A stretch of 64,000 nucleotides of DNA from Oopsacas minuta (taxonomy: Eukaryota; Porifera; Hexactinellida; Lyssacinosida; Leucopsacidae): assembly GCA_024704765.1 (NCBI GenBank), contig JAKMXF010000326.1, forward strand, positions 62,001 to 126,000, written 5' to 3'. Position numbers and translations under genes: made by a program. Positions 12,291-25,094 of the stretch are shown here, one piece after another; position 1 is the first letter of the stretch; every line of letters starts with the position of its first letter. The notes under the pieces are model-generated. The model was not told where the DNA came from. It ran no database searches and saw only the letters and a program-made list of their open reading frames with translations.

Positions 12291-12689
12291 TCTTGTTGTG
12301 TCATTGATAAGCTGCTATTAATATTGTGATTGGGAACACATAGAATAGGAGGAACATCCTTTTCAGTACAAGTAGTTACGAGAAAGTTTTCTAACCCTAG
12401 ATTACTCTTTATTGACTAAGACAATGCTTTTCTGATTCATCCTTTTTCCGTCATTTGAAAGCTCTACTTTCGTAGCATCTTTCAGCCATTAAATTGGCTG
12501 TAAAATAAATCATACAAGTTCGAAAATAATATTATAAAAGGTTTATGGATTAAAGATAATGGATAAGGATTTGGGGATAAAATGTTGTTCTAATGAAATT
12601 TCTTTATAATGATTTCGTACTATACGCAAATTTAACGTAATATAAATTAAACAACAGATTATAATACTCCTAATCTATTGGGGGGAGCC

Positions 12690-12814
12690 TGAATTATCAA
12701 AGAGGCCGTACACTATTCAGTGATCCGATAGTTATTGAGGGGCCCCGAATTTATCGTGGGAGCTCTAAAGTCGAGGGGCCCCAGCCCCAAGGCCCCATGG
12801 TTAATACGGTCCTG
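12690..12814 (-). repeat. Likely 5' terminus of the ZMYM1-like hAT element
   Basis: Reading the minus strand from 12814 gives CAGGACCGTATTAACC followed by G/C-rich text with GGGGCC repeated four times. This resembles the subterminal GGGGCCCC region of hAT elements of this group (from memory: CAGGGCCG...GGGGCCCC). It lies upstream of the N-terminal half in the right orientation. The 3' terminus and an 8-bp duplication were not found. Confidence 0.55.
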
Positions 12815-14538
12815 TTTGTCAACCTCTGAAAATCCATCCGTGAAAAATGTTAAGATCAGTAGAATTTGGCTAGTTATTAGGTTAAATGGATGGCTTCCAT
12901 AACTTCCATTATAAAACCGTGAAAATTGAGAATGTATGAATTATAGTTAGATCGGGTTCAAATACTTGAATCTCAATTTGGATCGGTGAGGCTTGACAAA
13001 TATGCCGTTGAGACCAATCTTAACATCGGCTTGCCTGGCAAGAGATGGGCAGGCTAATAGTTGACTATTTTTCACACTTTTCTGTGATTAACCACAGACC
13101 ATGGATGATAATTAATATTAAATCAAGATAGCAAATATATAATGTACAGCCGTTTATATGCTTGAAAATTCTTTTTGCTATATCTTGCAAATGTATTGTG
13201 TATTGGTGATTATTACAATATATGGGCTTATCTATGTTGTTGATAATTGATATCATATCATAATGTCAAATCAAATATTTCAAAGGTATGGGAAGTCCGG
13301 AATGCGGTATAAACTCGCTTTCCTGATTTGCAGATAATAGTAACGATTATCAAGTAACAGAGTATATAGAAACTAACTTGACAAAAATTGTTTTAGAATA
13401 AACTCTGAAGCTAGTTTATTTATCGAGATAATATTTATTTTTTATATAGAAACAGATCAATTTTAACATTCTATATAAATATTAAGAATACACATGTTGC
13501 CACATTAATGTATACTAAGCAAACAAAATAGGTTGACATTTCCATAGTGTTCTGTGGGTTTTGGAAGGCCATGGTGTTCGTAGTAATTTTTTTATTCCAA
13601 CCATCTTCAAAACGTTCAATCCACAAGTAAATAGTGGATATAGAACTGTAATTGTCACTTCTCGCACTTCACCAGAATTCTCCTTACCCAATTTGCTTTT
13701 CTCCAGAAGAACGACAATGCGCTAATTTCTTTATCTGAATTTTCGGCATAAATAACATTTGCAAATTTACAATTATTTTTTAAGTCACTTCAATCACAAG
13801 TAGAAATAATACGCGAATAGTAGCACGAGAAGTATAGTAATCAAAGAATTTGTCCATATAATAATAATTATATTCGGTAGAAGTATGGTAATTGATGCAT
13901 TAAAATAATCAATAACTTTTGCTGTAGAGAAACATCAATTTGAAACTTTAGGATATTCAAAATCCAAAGATTGTGTACAGGCAGTAAGAAGTGAACCGGT
14001 ACAATAAAATTTGAAGTTTCGGATAATTGAGATCACGCGATTAATACATAAACAGTTAAGCAATGAGACCATGGCATAGAACCTGCTTAAGGGGATATTT
14101 TGGAAAAAGAATTTCAGATTTTTAATGTTGTCATAGGTGAAAGATAGGAGTCCTAGTTATCACAGGTGAATGATTGATAACGAAATGAACACCATAGTGC
14201 CATTATATGTCAAAGGTTAATATAGTGGCGATTGATTCATTTTTAAACAGCCAAATTCAACTAATCTTGAATAAATTTAATGAATAGAGTAGTAGAAAGG
14301 TTGACAAATATGCAGAGTTTACAATCCACTCTAGTAATTATACTTAGATCATGGATTAAAGAAGATAAAATTGCTAGTATAAAAGTAAAAATGGTTTCAT
14401 AGATCCTAATTGAGAAAAGAAGTATAAGTTGAAAAAGGTCCAGAATTAATGAATAGTACAACAAACGAGGAAAGTAAAGATAGATTCCATATCTTTTCAA
14501 AATATACTATATTATATGGAATAAATTACCGAAATATT
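12815..14538. other. AT-rich stretch downstream of the Mlx stop codon
   Basis: Probably includes the Mlx 3' untranslated region on the minus strand. AATAAA on that strand occurs near 13414 and 13432, about 1.1 kb after the stop, and could be the polyadenylation signal, but this is weak. No other coding was recognised; small frames at 13065-13256 and 14261-14500 have no motifs. Confidence 0.45.
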
Positions 14539-14951
14539 TTAATGGTTAAAATCAATTTCAAAATGATAAAATCGATGTAATATACCCAAGATTAGTTTAG
14601 GAGTACAGAAAACTTCAATCCATGTACTAATAGAGTTATTAAGATTGTCAAAACTAGAAATGTCAATATTATCTGAAAATGAGAGAAAAAGGTACTCCAA
14701 GAAATTGGTGAAAAGTTGATCAATGGCAATTTCCTCAATAAAGACACATTCAGTTTCTGCAAACCTGCAAACTCTATTCATACTCGAAGAGTTACAAAAT
14801 TGATCTTGTCTCTTGGTAACAGTACGCGTATCTTTGCTAAGATCAGTCACTGAATTTTCCATTGCTAAAAGCTTTTCTTCCATCAATTTAATGAATGAAA
14901 GGGCATTCTTCAATATAGAAACTTTACTAATTGATTGGCTTGAAGGACAAC
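14539..14951 (-). CDS. Mlx: Mlx / bigmax last coding exon (helix 2, zipper, dimerisation domain)
   Basis: Last exon of a Max-like protein X gene, a bHLH-leucine-zipper factor that pairs with Mondo/ChREBP on E-box (ChoRE) DNA in glucose and lipid sensing. A TTTTTAG acceptor precedes 14951. The exon opens GCPSSSQSISKVSILKNALS: bHLH loop, then helix 2 (KVSILKNALSFIKLMEEKL), matching the loop and helix 2 of Mlx. A coiled zipper stretch follows. The C-terminal half (DQLFTNFLEYLFLSF, then STWIEVFCTPK and LGILHRFYH) matches the Mlx C-terminal dimerisation domain (FQGIMDSLFQSF, SWIEEHCKP, IGVLHQL). The stop is at 14539. The start phase (two bases) fits the one-base end of the exon at 31603-31750. No frame damage is seen, unlike every transposon gene here. 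Confidence 0.85.
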
Positions 14952-15411
14952 CTAAAAATTAATCATATAAATACCATGTGGTGAATTTGATGTAACAAAT
15001 AACAATCAGGAGATAAATTATTTAGATATCGCTGTTAGTAAATAAAAAAGACCATTTTGGTAGGTACTGGCCCCTGGGTGACAGTTATGTACAAGGTTCA
15101 CTATAAGTGAAAATTAGATAAAAAGGTCATGCCTTACCCTACTAAACATGTTGCATAACAATATCTCGTAAATTGGGAGCAGGGATGTAGTATTAGCGGA
15201 ACGAATATATATATACACACATGTTTTCTGTATTGCAGATAAGGTTCATTTTTGCCAGAATAGATGTATTACCTATTTCTAGAACATTAAATTGTATACC
15301 AATAAATATTCAAAACTTTAAGGAACGTGTCAAAGCATGTGCCTAGTAAATAATAATTTAGTAAAATAAATCATTCACGATACCTTGTATAATGTAAATA
15401 TTAAATTTATC

Positions 15412-15490
15412 CCCTTAAAGTGAACATATGAATTGTTCTATATTCTTGTATCACCTCAAAGTGAACATATGAATTGTTCTATTTACTTGC
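15412..15490. repeat. Short tandem duplication, period 40
   Basis: The 25-base unit starting AAAGTGAACATATGAATTGT occurs at 15418-15442 and again, identical, at 15458-15482. The preceding bases are also alike (CCCCTTAAAG and ATCACCTCAAAG). Two copies only. It lies in the Mlx intron. Confidence 0.85.
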
Positions 15491-18400
15491 ATGCAAATAT
15501 CAAACTTTATCAAACAAAAGTTGGTTCGTTATTGAATTACCATAGAAACCATGGCTCAAAAATTTTATGACCATCCAAATATAACTCGATAATCGTAAAA
15601 TTTTGGTAAAATCAGAATAACCAATTTCACAATATACCTGACTTCACTTAACCTTGTAATACATTTTGATATGATATCTTGTACCAATGTGAGGATGCGA
15701 TATATGGTCATTCTAAGCTTGCGGAATATTCTTTAATTATTTCATATCAAAATGGATTACAAGAGTAAGGTAAGTCGTGTACATAGTGTATAATGAGTAG
15801 TAGGATGACTTCGAAATGGATACGGAATATTCTAAGGGTTGTAGAAAACAAGTTCGTTAAGATATTAGGTTTGATAACAGAATACAAATTACTCATATTC
15901 GGTGGATATTAAAATACCAAATATTCCCAAAATATTATAGATTAAACATAAAAAATGGATTCAAGCCGTTTGTAGATAAATAATAAGTTTAATCAATTCG
16001 GTTGTAAGGAGAGTATATTTATTCTTCATTGATTAAATGATTAATGCTTGACAATCTTTGTAATAATTTATTGAAGTGAAATTTCATGCTTCATAGGAAC
16101 GGAAACATTTGTAATTTTAGTATATATTCGACCTGAATCAATCAATTCTTTAGTTATCACATTGGTAATCTCTATCATGTAATTAGGTTCTGTTTCAATC
16201 AAACTGTTTCCACAGGAATACCCAAATAATTTGTTCCTCAACCACTTACTATAGTATTACGCGTGAAATAAATAGAGCACGACATTATATATTACCAAAT
16301 TGACTTCATGCTAGAGTTTGCCAATACTACTCCCTAAAGGTACTCTGTTTAGGTTGTGCGTCTCGTTTAGTTAACCTATAAACAGGTAAAATACAACTGA
16401 AAGATTGAGAATAATAGTATACAATCGAATTTCGACCTAGTATTTAAGAGCACCAGTGTGATACTTGCATAGAGTGCGAAATTGAGATATGCTTACAATA
16501 AGTTAGCTATTTAGGATTTCCCTCTTTATGTATAACCGCTTATTTTTCGAAAAAGTGAAATTTTGATGGAATGCTAATATTCTCATGTTGCCACGCAAAT
16601 GTACATCCACGCCTATTGCGGATAAACTAGTTTCAAAAGTAAAGGTATGGCAATAAATTTCCTTTGACACTACTGTATCCGCAGTGTAGCGACTTCCAAT
16701 TCATGAATAATACAGTTATGACATCTAATTCTAATACTAAATAAGTAATTACGTCATATATCGGTGTTGATAATATATGGCAAGTGAATAAGTATCTTAT
16801 TAACCTCTAGAGTTAGTTGCAAAAGCTGTATTATTCATTACAGAATTCGAGTATTGCTGAAACAATATTGTCAAAAATAAAGGTCTATCATCAATATATT
16901 TCCAGGTGTGGCTTGAATCTCTTTATATACATTTGAATAGAAACGGAGGAACATATCAGCATTTCATCAAATTTTCAACTTATTTGCGAAACATATACAT
17001 CGTATCGTGATACCATGTAGATATCGAAGATTTAACTTTGTACTGGATTAAAACAGCCTAGAAACCTACTTCAGCGTTTAATGTGTTCAAATGACAAGGA
17101 CAAATTTTGAGAAGACAAGCGTGCACGTGGTTAGCTTATAAATAGGTGTTGGTAATACATTTAAAAGGTATATAGTAAATATTAATCGTATTGGGACCAT
17201 AAACCTGGAGTTATAGCCATCTGCCTGTCATTCCTGGCCCTTTGGAAAGTATTTGAGTAGCAACTCTGTGTTACAAAATTCCGGATAATATCAATGTAAC
17301 ATCACTCCATAATTTCTTGAATAAAATCAATGTTAATACACCCAACCTGATGGACCTTTTGTACAGTCTCTCCATCTATGCCAATTTGTATATGTGTGGA
17401 AAGTATTTTAACCATCACAGAAAGAAAATATTCTGAGTGTTTTCAAATGTCCCAGTTCTATGGAATAGCTGAAAACTCTTTGGGAAGAGTTAAAAGCTTT
17501 TGTACTGAAATGTTCTTAAGTAATGTGGCTGTGAACTATGTTTAAGAATCTTTGCAACTTGAAAGAAAGGATGCTTCATGATAAATTAATAACCCTTTGA
17601 TTCTAAAAATAGACCAGCAATAACTACATTTGGCTATGAAGGTAGAGACGCAGTGCAAAGAAATAGTGCGTTGTAACAGTGAGTGATTTACAGGGTTTGG
17701 TAAATTGGTCTCGGGAAAATTCATATTGGGAACTAGGAAGAATTCTAGGCCGAGATGGAACATCTTCCAATGGAGCGATGAAATGGCATGAGATTAAAAA
17801 TGTGAGATCTTTGGGAATATCTTCTACACAATTATCATTCCAATTGTAAATACGAATTCGATACCGATTCAATAGCATTCTATTTGGCTGCTGGACTAAA
17901 ATCAATCATCTCCCAACATTATGGCAGTACATCCTCAATAATGCAGACAGCACCATTCCTATTACAAAATAATTTTTTTGGATAAGTGAAATGTATTGAA
18001 AAATACTATAGGACCAGGAAAACATTTTATTCTCGCATTTGGATTGGATCCAATTTTGCCTTATGGAAGATTTTATCTACTTGGATTGTTTAACCACTAG
18101 GCTCTGTTCGTATTAGCGAGTTTCTCGATACACATTCTCAGTCAGATTGAATTACTAGATTGAAGATTCAAATTGAAGGATGGAGTGACTCCTTAAATAT
18201 ATCAGTGAATACCATATGAATGCGTCATGATAGATCACATACCCCGACTCCAACATTATAATTCCACAAGATATAGTTGCAATAGCAAGCGCAATAGAAA
18301 ACCACAATTTGTGAGAACTGGTTATTCGCTCAACTAGTCGCAAACTCTTAGATATAGATATTCCTATACAATAACTTATTGATTATAAAGTAGCGGCAAT

Positions 18401-19639
18401 AGTTGTAGGCATTCAACAAGCCTAGAGTAAATAACTTTGCAAATTCTGTTTATAGTGTGATGGTTCACTCAATACAGGCTCATTAGAAAAAACTTGTTCA
18501 CAATAGACATTGTTGATCAAAGTTAAAAACGCCATAAAGTCATACGTATGCAAGGATTTCTGGTCAGAGTCGCCAATGATAAAGGAACCACTATATATAT
18601 TCCATAGTCTTCTGTGTTTGGTTAACAGAAAACAAAGCCAAGCAAGAGCAAATTACAATATCAATTCGGAGGGACCGTCAACTTTAAAAGCATCATTGCT
18701 AAGCGCTGTGTGGCATATGGTATACATCTTAGGAGTTTTCAGCCATTTTAAGATAAGACCCCACATATTGATTCGGGACATACTCGAGACCAAACATAAC
18801 AATCAAGCGATTTTCCCAAGTTTATACCTAAGACTTACATACTATTAACAACTCTGTTAAATTGTTAATAGACTAGATAAATTAATTACATTATATCTAG
18901 CACATCAGGTTTCAATTGTTTGATGTCAATATTATTATGAAAGGCAAAACATTGTTACATACGTATTGAATTTATGTGTATGCACTAATTGCAATTATGC
19001 GTATATGCGTACATTAGAAAAGTTAACGCAATAAGCGTATATAATATTTTCGAAGAGTAAAAGATGGAGAATTTAATAATATATGAAAAATTTAAAGCTA
19101 TGTTAAGTATACAAGGAATTTTCAATAACTTGTATGTATTTTCAAAATTATAGTTTATTTGTAATCTATTGTAAACAAGAAGGGGCTCTGTGTAAAGCCA
19201 AAGTAATCATTTCAAAGACCAAAAATAAACCTTTTATGATATTTGTCAAGTCTAAATGTATAATGCTAGATTTCCTTACTAACAATGATCAGTTACAACT
19301 GAATATAGGACGTCGACCTCGAATTCAACACGAAGAAAACCAGCGTTGAACAGTCCTAGCAGCTAAAATTTGGGAAAAAATACGAGATGATAATAGGAAC
19401 TCAGTGAACCATCAGTATGTGATTACCCTTGTGACCAGCCATAAAGTTGACATTTTGAGAGGTGTTCACTTTTACTGATATTATATACAAGAAATTGAAA
19501 ACCTTTGGGACGGATATAGGGTGTTCATCTTTATGGATTTAACAAATACAGAGTTCACTATTCACAGTAAAGAGGTTCTCATTAAAGAGAGGTTCTTCCA
19601 AATATTATTTGATACAGATAAATTTGGGCCCAGGAATGC

Positions 19640-20145
19640 GAGTCTACTAATGCGGCTTGTCAGAGGTGGTCATAATATTTATAAAAACCTAGAAATTTCA
19701 GAAAAAAACATCTTCTTGGTCATATTCTGGTTAGAGGTGCCAGAAAGTTCTAATGGAAATGACAGAAAACACCAAGGCTGGTATTGTATCTTGCAAGGGC
19801 TTCCTAAATGAGGCACCCCTTGCAAGCATGTAACTGTTATAAGTGCACACAAGAATTCCATAAAATCTGAAAATATCAGCAAAATTCGTAAATTTTTGGT
19901 TCGTCATTGTGTAGATTAATGGTGTCAGTTAAAATTCTAATTGAAATGGCCGAAACCCCTATGCTACTATTGTTACCTTTCAAGTGGGTTTCCAATTGAG
20001 GCATCTGTTGCAAAGTCATCACGTTTTAAAGTGCACTCGATTTCCAAATAATCAGAAAAATGTCAGCAAAATTTATCAATATTTGCTTCGTTATTGTGAG
20101 GTTTATAGGAGTTAGTCAAATTATTAATTGAAATGGTAGAAACCC
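19640..20145. repeat. Diverged tandem repeat, about 180-base period, three units
   Basis: Unit tails TTCTAATGGAAATGACAGAA (near 19751), TTCTAATTGAAATGGCCGAA (near 19936) and TTATTAATTGAAATGGTAGA (near 20119) recur at about 180-base spacing. Upstream of each tail, similar text recurs: ATCAGCAAAATTCGTAAATT and GTCAGCAAAATTTATCAATA, with GAGGCACCCCTTGCAA and GAGGCATCTGTTGCAA further up. The first unit is the most diverged. The open frame at 19521-19811 overlaps unit one and is not treated as a gene. Confidence 0.7.
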
Positions 20146-20152
20146 GACCCTA

Positions 20153-20222
20153 GGCCGAATGCTCGCTAATTCGAACAGGTCCTAATTCATTCCGACCTTT
20201 TCGAATTAGCGAGGATTCAGTA
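20153..20222. repeat. Palindromic terminus of a pogo/Tigger-type element
   Basis: CTCGCTAATTCGAA (20162-20175) is repeated inverted as TTCGAATTAGCGAG (20200-20213), followed by GATTCAGTA. Double-motif ends of this kind (CAGT... with CGAATTAGCGAG) are known from pogo/Tigger DNA transposons. No transposase or second end was found next to it. Confidence 0.55.
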
Positions 20223-21260
20223 TAACTAGGTTTAGATAAACTAAGGTATACTGTAGTACATATAAAACGTCTTCACACGATAATTCATTTTAGTTCCTTT
20301 CAGATTGTTCAGCCTAGGTAAGGGTATCCAGTTTATGAAATGAGAGGTAACTGCAATTGAAATACAAGTTGTTCACTAAGAAAGAAATACATTATTTTTC
20401 ATATTTAACTCAATATTAGGGAAATAAGTGGTTGAGTTATATACAATCGCAAATTCGAATAAATCCGAAACAGAAGATTCTCAAAATTGGAAGTTTATTG
20501 CTTTTCGAATATTGTTAAAATTAAGAATATATTTATGGCAAAGGTCGGGGTAACAGTTATTGGCTTTTGTGTAACGACTCGGCATTTGTTCTGGACACAT
20601 TGTTGAAACCTGATCAAGTCACTGATTGTTATTACATCACGCTTATCCTTCGAATTGTTAGGGTCCCATCACAATCAGGCTGCAGAGTACAACAAATGTA
20701 TGTAGAACGTTCTGAATTAACTTTTGTAAGAGTGACAGAATTATAATAATTATCCGAGAATACACAATATCTCTTATTAGAAAATCGGACATTAAATGCA
20801 AACAATAGCTCCGGTTAAGCCTATAATATGTTCATCAAAGTAACTCTATCCACTATATATTGCCACTCTGAGGGCGATCCCAATAGATCCGCATAATTGA
20901 AAAATTTATGGCATATTTAGGCGTAAGTTTTGAATATACTGTAGAAATACCAAGCAATGTCTCCAAAGGACCATTGAATCATCTAGCGAATGTCCTCCCA
21001 GGAGGTATCTCCTATTCACTGCATAATTCAAGTGGTCTAGATGGTTTGATCATTATAAATCTGGATTAACATGGTTGCTTATTGTCGACAAATTGCCAGA
21101 AGCGTAAAATTAATTGAAATCTGTTTCTACTCATCACATTTCTCCATAAAGAACTATTGTATAAACATCATTACTCCAATAAAGCAATTTTAGGGAAACT
21201 AAAGGATCCCTTTGGATGAAAAACCCAATGAACATTCGCATTTCAGTTCTATCAGATTGC

Positions 21261-21358
21261 TTCCAGTTGTTGAAACGAGAATTACTAAGTAGCCAATATG
21301 AATTGCTCCTTCCAGTTGTTGAAACAAGAATTACTGAGTGTTCAATAAAAATTGCTCC
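21261..21358. repeat. Two-copy tandem repeat, period 49
   Basis: TTCCAGTTGTTGAAACGAGA at 21261 and TTCCAGTTGTTGAAACAAGA at 21310 begin two 49-base units, each ending near ATTGCTCC. They differ at a handful of positions, so the duplication is not recent. Confidence 0.85.
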
Positions 21359-22194
21359 GCATAAATATTAGTTTCCTGTGCCATCATATGACAAATCTGG
21401 TTAGTTAGAAAAGATCGAAGAAAAGCCAGGAGTGATATTTGATAGTTATTGTTAACCTTTGCTATTTGGGAATACTTGGATGTAGTGGGAATAGAACCTG
21501 TCTTGACAAAGTATCAGGACTTGGAGGAGAATCATTAGCTACTAGGCTGGACTTGTATTATTTAAATGTGTGAGAATTGAATTCGGTGATAAATCATTTA
21601 AACTTTACGAATTTGTTAATGGAGTACCAAACCTTACAGTTTCGGATTTTGCAACTAAATTTGGTTAAACATCTTTTCCGACAGGAACCAGAGGTCATGT
21701 CGGTCATAGCGTGATAAGAACTGTGATCAACATTCAAAAAGGTTGAATAGTTAGTTTCATTCGTTGGGGGTTAGAGGCTATATGAGAGATTTCATTCACC
21801 CAAACTACTAGGAAAATAATTATCAGCTTGAATATTCGAAACACATATTTCATGAGGACATTCAGTTTCCATAGCATTTAAATCAGAAAAATCTAGTTTA
21901 CTTGTAGACGTAAATCTAACTCTGGTGAAACTGAAACTAATATCAATACCCATTGAATCAGAATTAGAATATACTCAAAAATATTACAATGATAATGTAT
22001 GCCAATTGATAAGGGTATCAGAAATAAACCAACGCAAATCAGAATATATGAAAATTTATAAAGGATAATCTCAATCACCGTCTGTCCCTAATTAAATTCC
22101 AGCAAATTCCTTTTAGTAGATTATTGAAACAATAATATTCTACCAAATATCCATTTTAGCAAAGAAAGATCAAATTGATATTTTACTAAACTTG

Positions 22195-22445
22195 TCAGAA
22201 GTGAGTATTAGAATATAGATATATTAAGAACAATGGAATTCACGAATATACGTATATGGAATATATGTTATTGTAATACTTTTAAGAGCAATACCCTTGG
22301 TAGACGTTTGGAGCAAGCCTGAACTTAGATTTAGATTTGGGAATTTTGTTAACTATATTCATAAATACAACACTAAATTTACATATATTAATGTAAAAGT
22401 GTGAAAATTCCTATTAGTTATGCTCGATATCATAGTGTGGAATTA
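22195..22445 (+). repeat. Dispersed repeat, copy A left part
   Basis: Contains GAGTATTAGAATATAGATAT, CAATGGAATTCACGAATATA and, further on, GTGTGAAAATTC. The same order occurs at 50955-51125. The counterpart of the repeat's right part is found only about 2.2 kb downstream (24655-24800), so copy A looks interrupted. No coding. Confidence 0.55.
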
Positions 22446-22987
22446 TGGAGTAATAGGTGAAAATTTGACTTCGCTATTCGCCTAAATTAATTTCTGCATT
22501 CGATTATACGCTATTTCAAGCCTAGAAATATACTATTCTTAATTACTTACTGAACTTATAACATATCTAACCAATGTCTCAAACTTATGCTAAGATTTTA
22601 AATTTGAAAACATGAAAACCACAAATGTATATTTTCAAATAACCTTGCGATATTTCAGCATTCCTGGATTTTCGTTAATTCAATGGTATTTTTGTATTCG
22701 TATGTATTATGTGATTAATTTTAACTAGTTTGCAAAACAAATATATCTATATTTATTCATTCTCAAGCAATTTATCCGTCTATTAATATCATTATTTCAG
22801 CTCCTTGACCTACATTTTAGGTCCCCAATCTTACAATGCAAATAATTGCCAGTTGAATATTTCGCAATTTCGCAAAGTATATCTTTAGAAATTTCATTTT
22901 CAAAAATTTCTAGACCCATCCAAATGCGCCCACTTATACTTTTCTTAACATTGAACGTATGGGGCACACCTATTCGGATGAAATGTA

Positions 22988-24293
22988 CAGGGTGTCTAAT
23001 AAGTTCTGTCCTCATAAATCACATCTTATTGCATAGTTACATATGAACACACAAGCAGTTTTAGATGCATAATTTGTAACACCTTTTCGGTTCTTTCTAA
23101 CGATATAATAGGCTTCTACATATTATTATTTACACTTGTGAAAATAATGGCTGAAAAATTTAGATCCAAAATTACCGCACTTTCGAGATAGGTAGCTCAA
23201 AAAAGGAAATTTTTCAAAAGCTAAAAAATGGAAGGTTTCACCTAAGCTAATATATCGCACAATAAAACGATATAAGGATACTGGAAGCTTGAATGACAAA
23301 CCTAGATCCGGTAGTCCAAGGTCTGTAAGGACTCCAGCCTTGAAAAACAAAGTCCGCTGCCGAATTTCTCGGAATCCCCGGAGGCCCATCAGGAAAATGG
23401 CTCGTGAGTTATCGGTTAATCATGAAACGATGCGAAAGCTGGTAGTTGAGGATCTAGGGCTTAAGTCTTATAAAAGAAAGAAGGTACACCACCTTAACCC
23501 GAGTATTCGACAAAGAGGCTGGCTAAATCGAAAGCACTTCTTCAGCGGTTCGCTCCTGGACACAAGACCAGATCCTCTTCTCAGATGAGAAAATTTTCAC
23601 GATTGAAGAGGCTTGGAACAGACAAAATGATCGAATTCTTGCTACCAGTTCCACAGCAATCCCAGAAAACCTGAAATACATCAATAGAGTGCAGAAGCCA
23701 ATGTCTGTGATGGTCTGGGGTTGTGTGTCAGCAAATGCACGGATAAGTCTGATTTTTCTCCCCCAAGGGCTCAAAATCAACTCTGCGACATACCAAGAAT
23801 TGATTTTGGAACAGGAAATCAGTGTAGCTGGGCAAAATCTATTTAGAAATAACACTTGGATCTTTCAACAGGATTCTGCCCCTGCACATGCATCCAAAAG
23901 CACTCAAGACTGGTTAAGGGCAAAAAAAATCGAGTTTATTAGCAAAGACGAATGGCCCCCATCTTGTCCAGATTTGAATCCGCTCGATTATAGCGGCTGG
24001 GCTAATCTGGAGGCAAGGGCCTGTGCTAAACCTCACAAGAGTTTGGACTCTCTGAAGCTCTTCCTTCAGCGTGAATGGCGAAAATACCACCGGATGAGCT
24101 GCGAAATGCAATAGGGAACTTAGGACGCGGCTACAGGCTGTAATTTCTCAAAAGGAAGGATATATTGAGAAAACACTTTACTAAACAATTTATTACTAAA
24201 TATTTTATCAGTTAGTAAATTATCAACCAAATTGATTTAATATAAAAATATGGCAGGGAAAAACATTGAGGACACAACTCATTAGACGCCCTG
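22988..24293 (+). mobile_element. DD37D element, copy 2 (diverged subfamily)
   Basis: A 1306-bp element with left end CAGGGTGTCTAATAAGTTCT and right end complementary to it with a few changes (AACTCATTAGACGCCCTG). TA flanks lie at 22986-22987 and 24294-24295. It shares its termini with the copies at 1987 and 27224 but its protein differs clearly, so it is a sister subfamily. It lies in the Mlx intron. Confidence 0.9.
23148..24185 (+). pseudogene. DD37D transposase, copy 2, frameshifted
   Basis: ATG at 23148 opens MAEKFRSKI; frames then shift several times before 23289. The stretch 23289-23588 carries the basic linker NPRRPIRKMARELSVNHE and LGLKSYKRKKVHHLNPSIR. After a shift near 23560 a continuous frame reads LFSDEKIFTIEEAWNRQNDR (first acidic site), SVMVWGCVSANARISLIFLP, then IFQQDSAPAHASK and CPDLNPLDY, with 37 residues between the last two Asp. 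A shift near 24078 sends the C-terminus into IPPDELRNAIGNLGRGYRL, then a stop. All three acidic residues survive. The Trp after DYS reads Gly-Trp, shifting one conserved position. Confidence 0.88.
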
Positions 24294-24654
24294 TATATTT
24301 AGAAAAATTCGAATTTTCGTTATAACACTTTATACTTACTGTATTTGAATTCATTAGTATCTTTATATGAAGTAACCAATGGAGTAATTAATTTAGTACA
24401 CGCATTGTTATTCTAGTTTATAAATAAATAGGGCTGGCTGATATAATACACTCAAAAATTTAGTACTCATTTATTCTTGAACCGTAATTATTCATTAAAT
24501 CACAATACCACAGATTATGTCGTAGTCCCATCTCCAGAAGTGTAACTAAAATCTAGTGCTATTTTTGAAATCCACAGAGTCAATTTACTATAAATCAACA
24601 CATTTAAACTTGTATCTTCAGTGTAAGTATCTATTCTCCTATAATCGGCACTTT

Positions 24655-24800
24655 ACCACACTGTGTATATATTCAGTGAAGTTGTATTAAATTCTATTTG
24701 CTTCCATGATAAACACGATAAACACATAGTTATGCGACAATTTCCAATTGCACACAGCAAAACCTTTCCTTGACAATGGACAATCAACAATTAAGATTCA
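24655..24800 (+). repeat. Dispersed repeat, copy A right part
   Basis: GAAGTTGTATTAAATTCTAT, GATAAACACGATAAACAC, TAGTTATGCGACAATTTCC and CAACAATTAAGATT parallel 51130-51255, where the repeat is unbroken. Together with 22195-22445 it suggests that one old repeat was split by insertion of the DNA between. Confidence 0.5.
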
Positions 24801-25094
24801 ACTATTATTGACCTGAGCAACTATACTATGCAATAGTATTAGTCGGTACAATAAAAATACTGACTATCAAATGGTGAATATATGATACCAGGAATTGTAA
24901 GAGTTCGATTATTCTTCCATAGTATTTTAACAATGATTTCACATGTCGAGCAAAATTGGAAGAATTATTATTTGACTTTAGTGGGTTTCGATTACAAGGT
25001 CGCTGCGCGACAGCTTAGTGATACCAGTTAGCTTAAGGGTCTAGAGTAAAGGAAAACAAATGTTCTAAATCTTGGGTTAGATTCGGTTTATCAG

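Noticed and set aside
12950-12985. GGGTTCAAAT as a tRNA B box (also near 57068)
   Set aside because: No matching A box, acceptor stem or anticodon arm could be drawn at either place.
17542-17905. Overlapping minus-strand frames and, on the plus strand, FQWSDE...CEIFGN resembling the first Tc1 acidic site
   Set aside because: Spacing between the two motif halves is wrong (stops between), no other Tc1 motif follows. The minus frame also ends with a plausible donor in phase with 14951 but lacks any bHLH helix 1, which the 31603 exon supplies.
18510-18848. 112-codon plus-strand open frame
   Set aside because: No recognisable motif, no splice context, lies in the Mlx intron on the opposite strand; length is possible by chance.
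19521-19811. 96-codon open frame that looked protein-like (HSKEVLIKERFFQILFDTD)
   Set aside because: Its second half is the first unit of a non-coding tandem repeat and no family motif was found.
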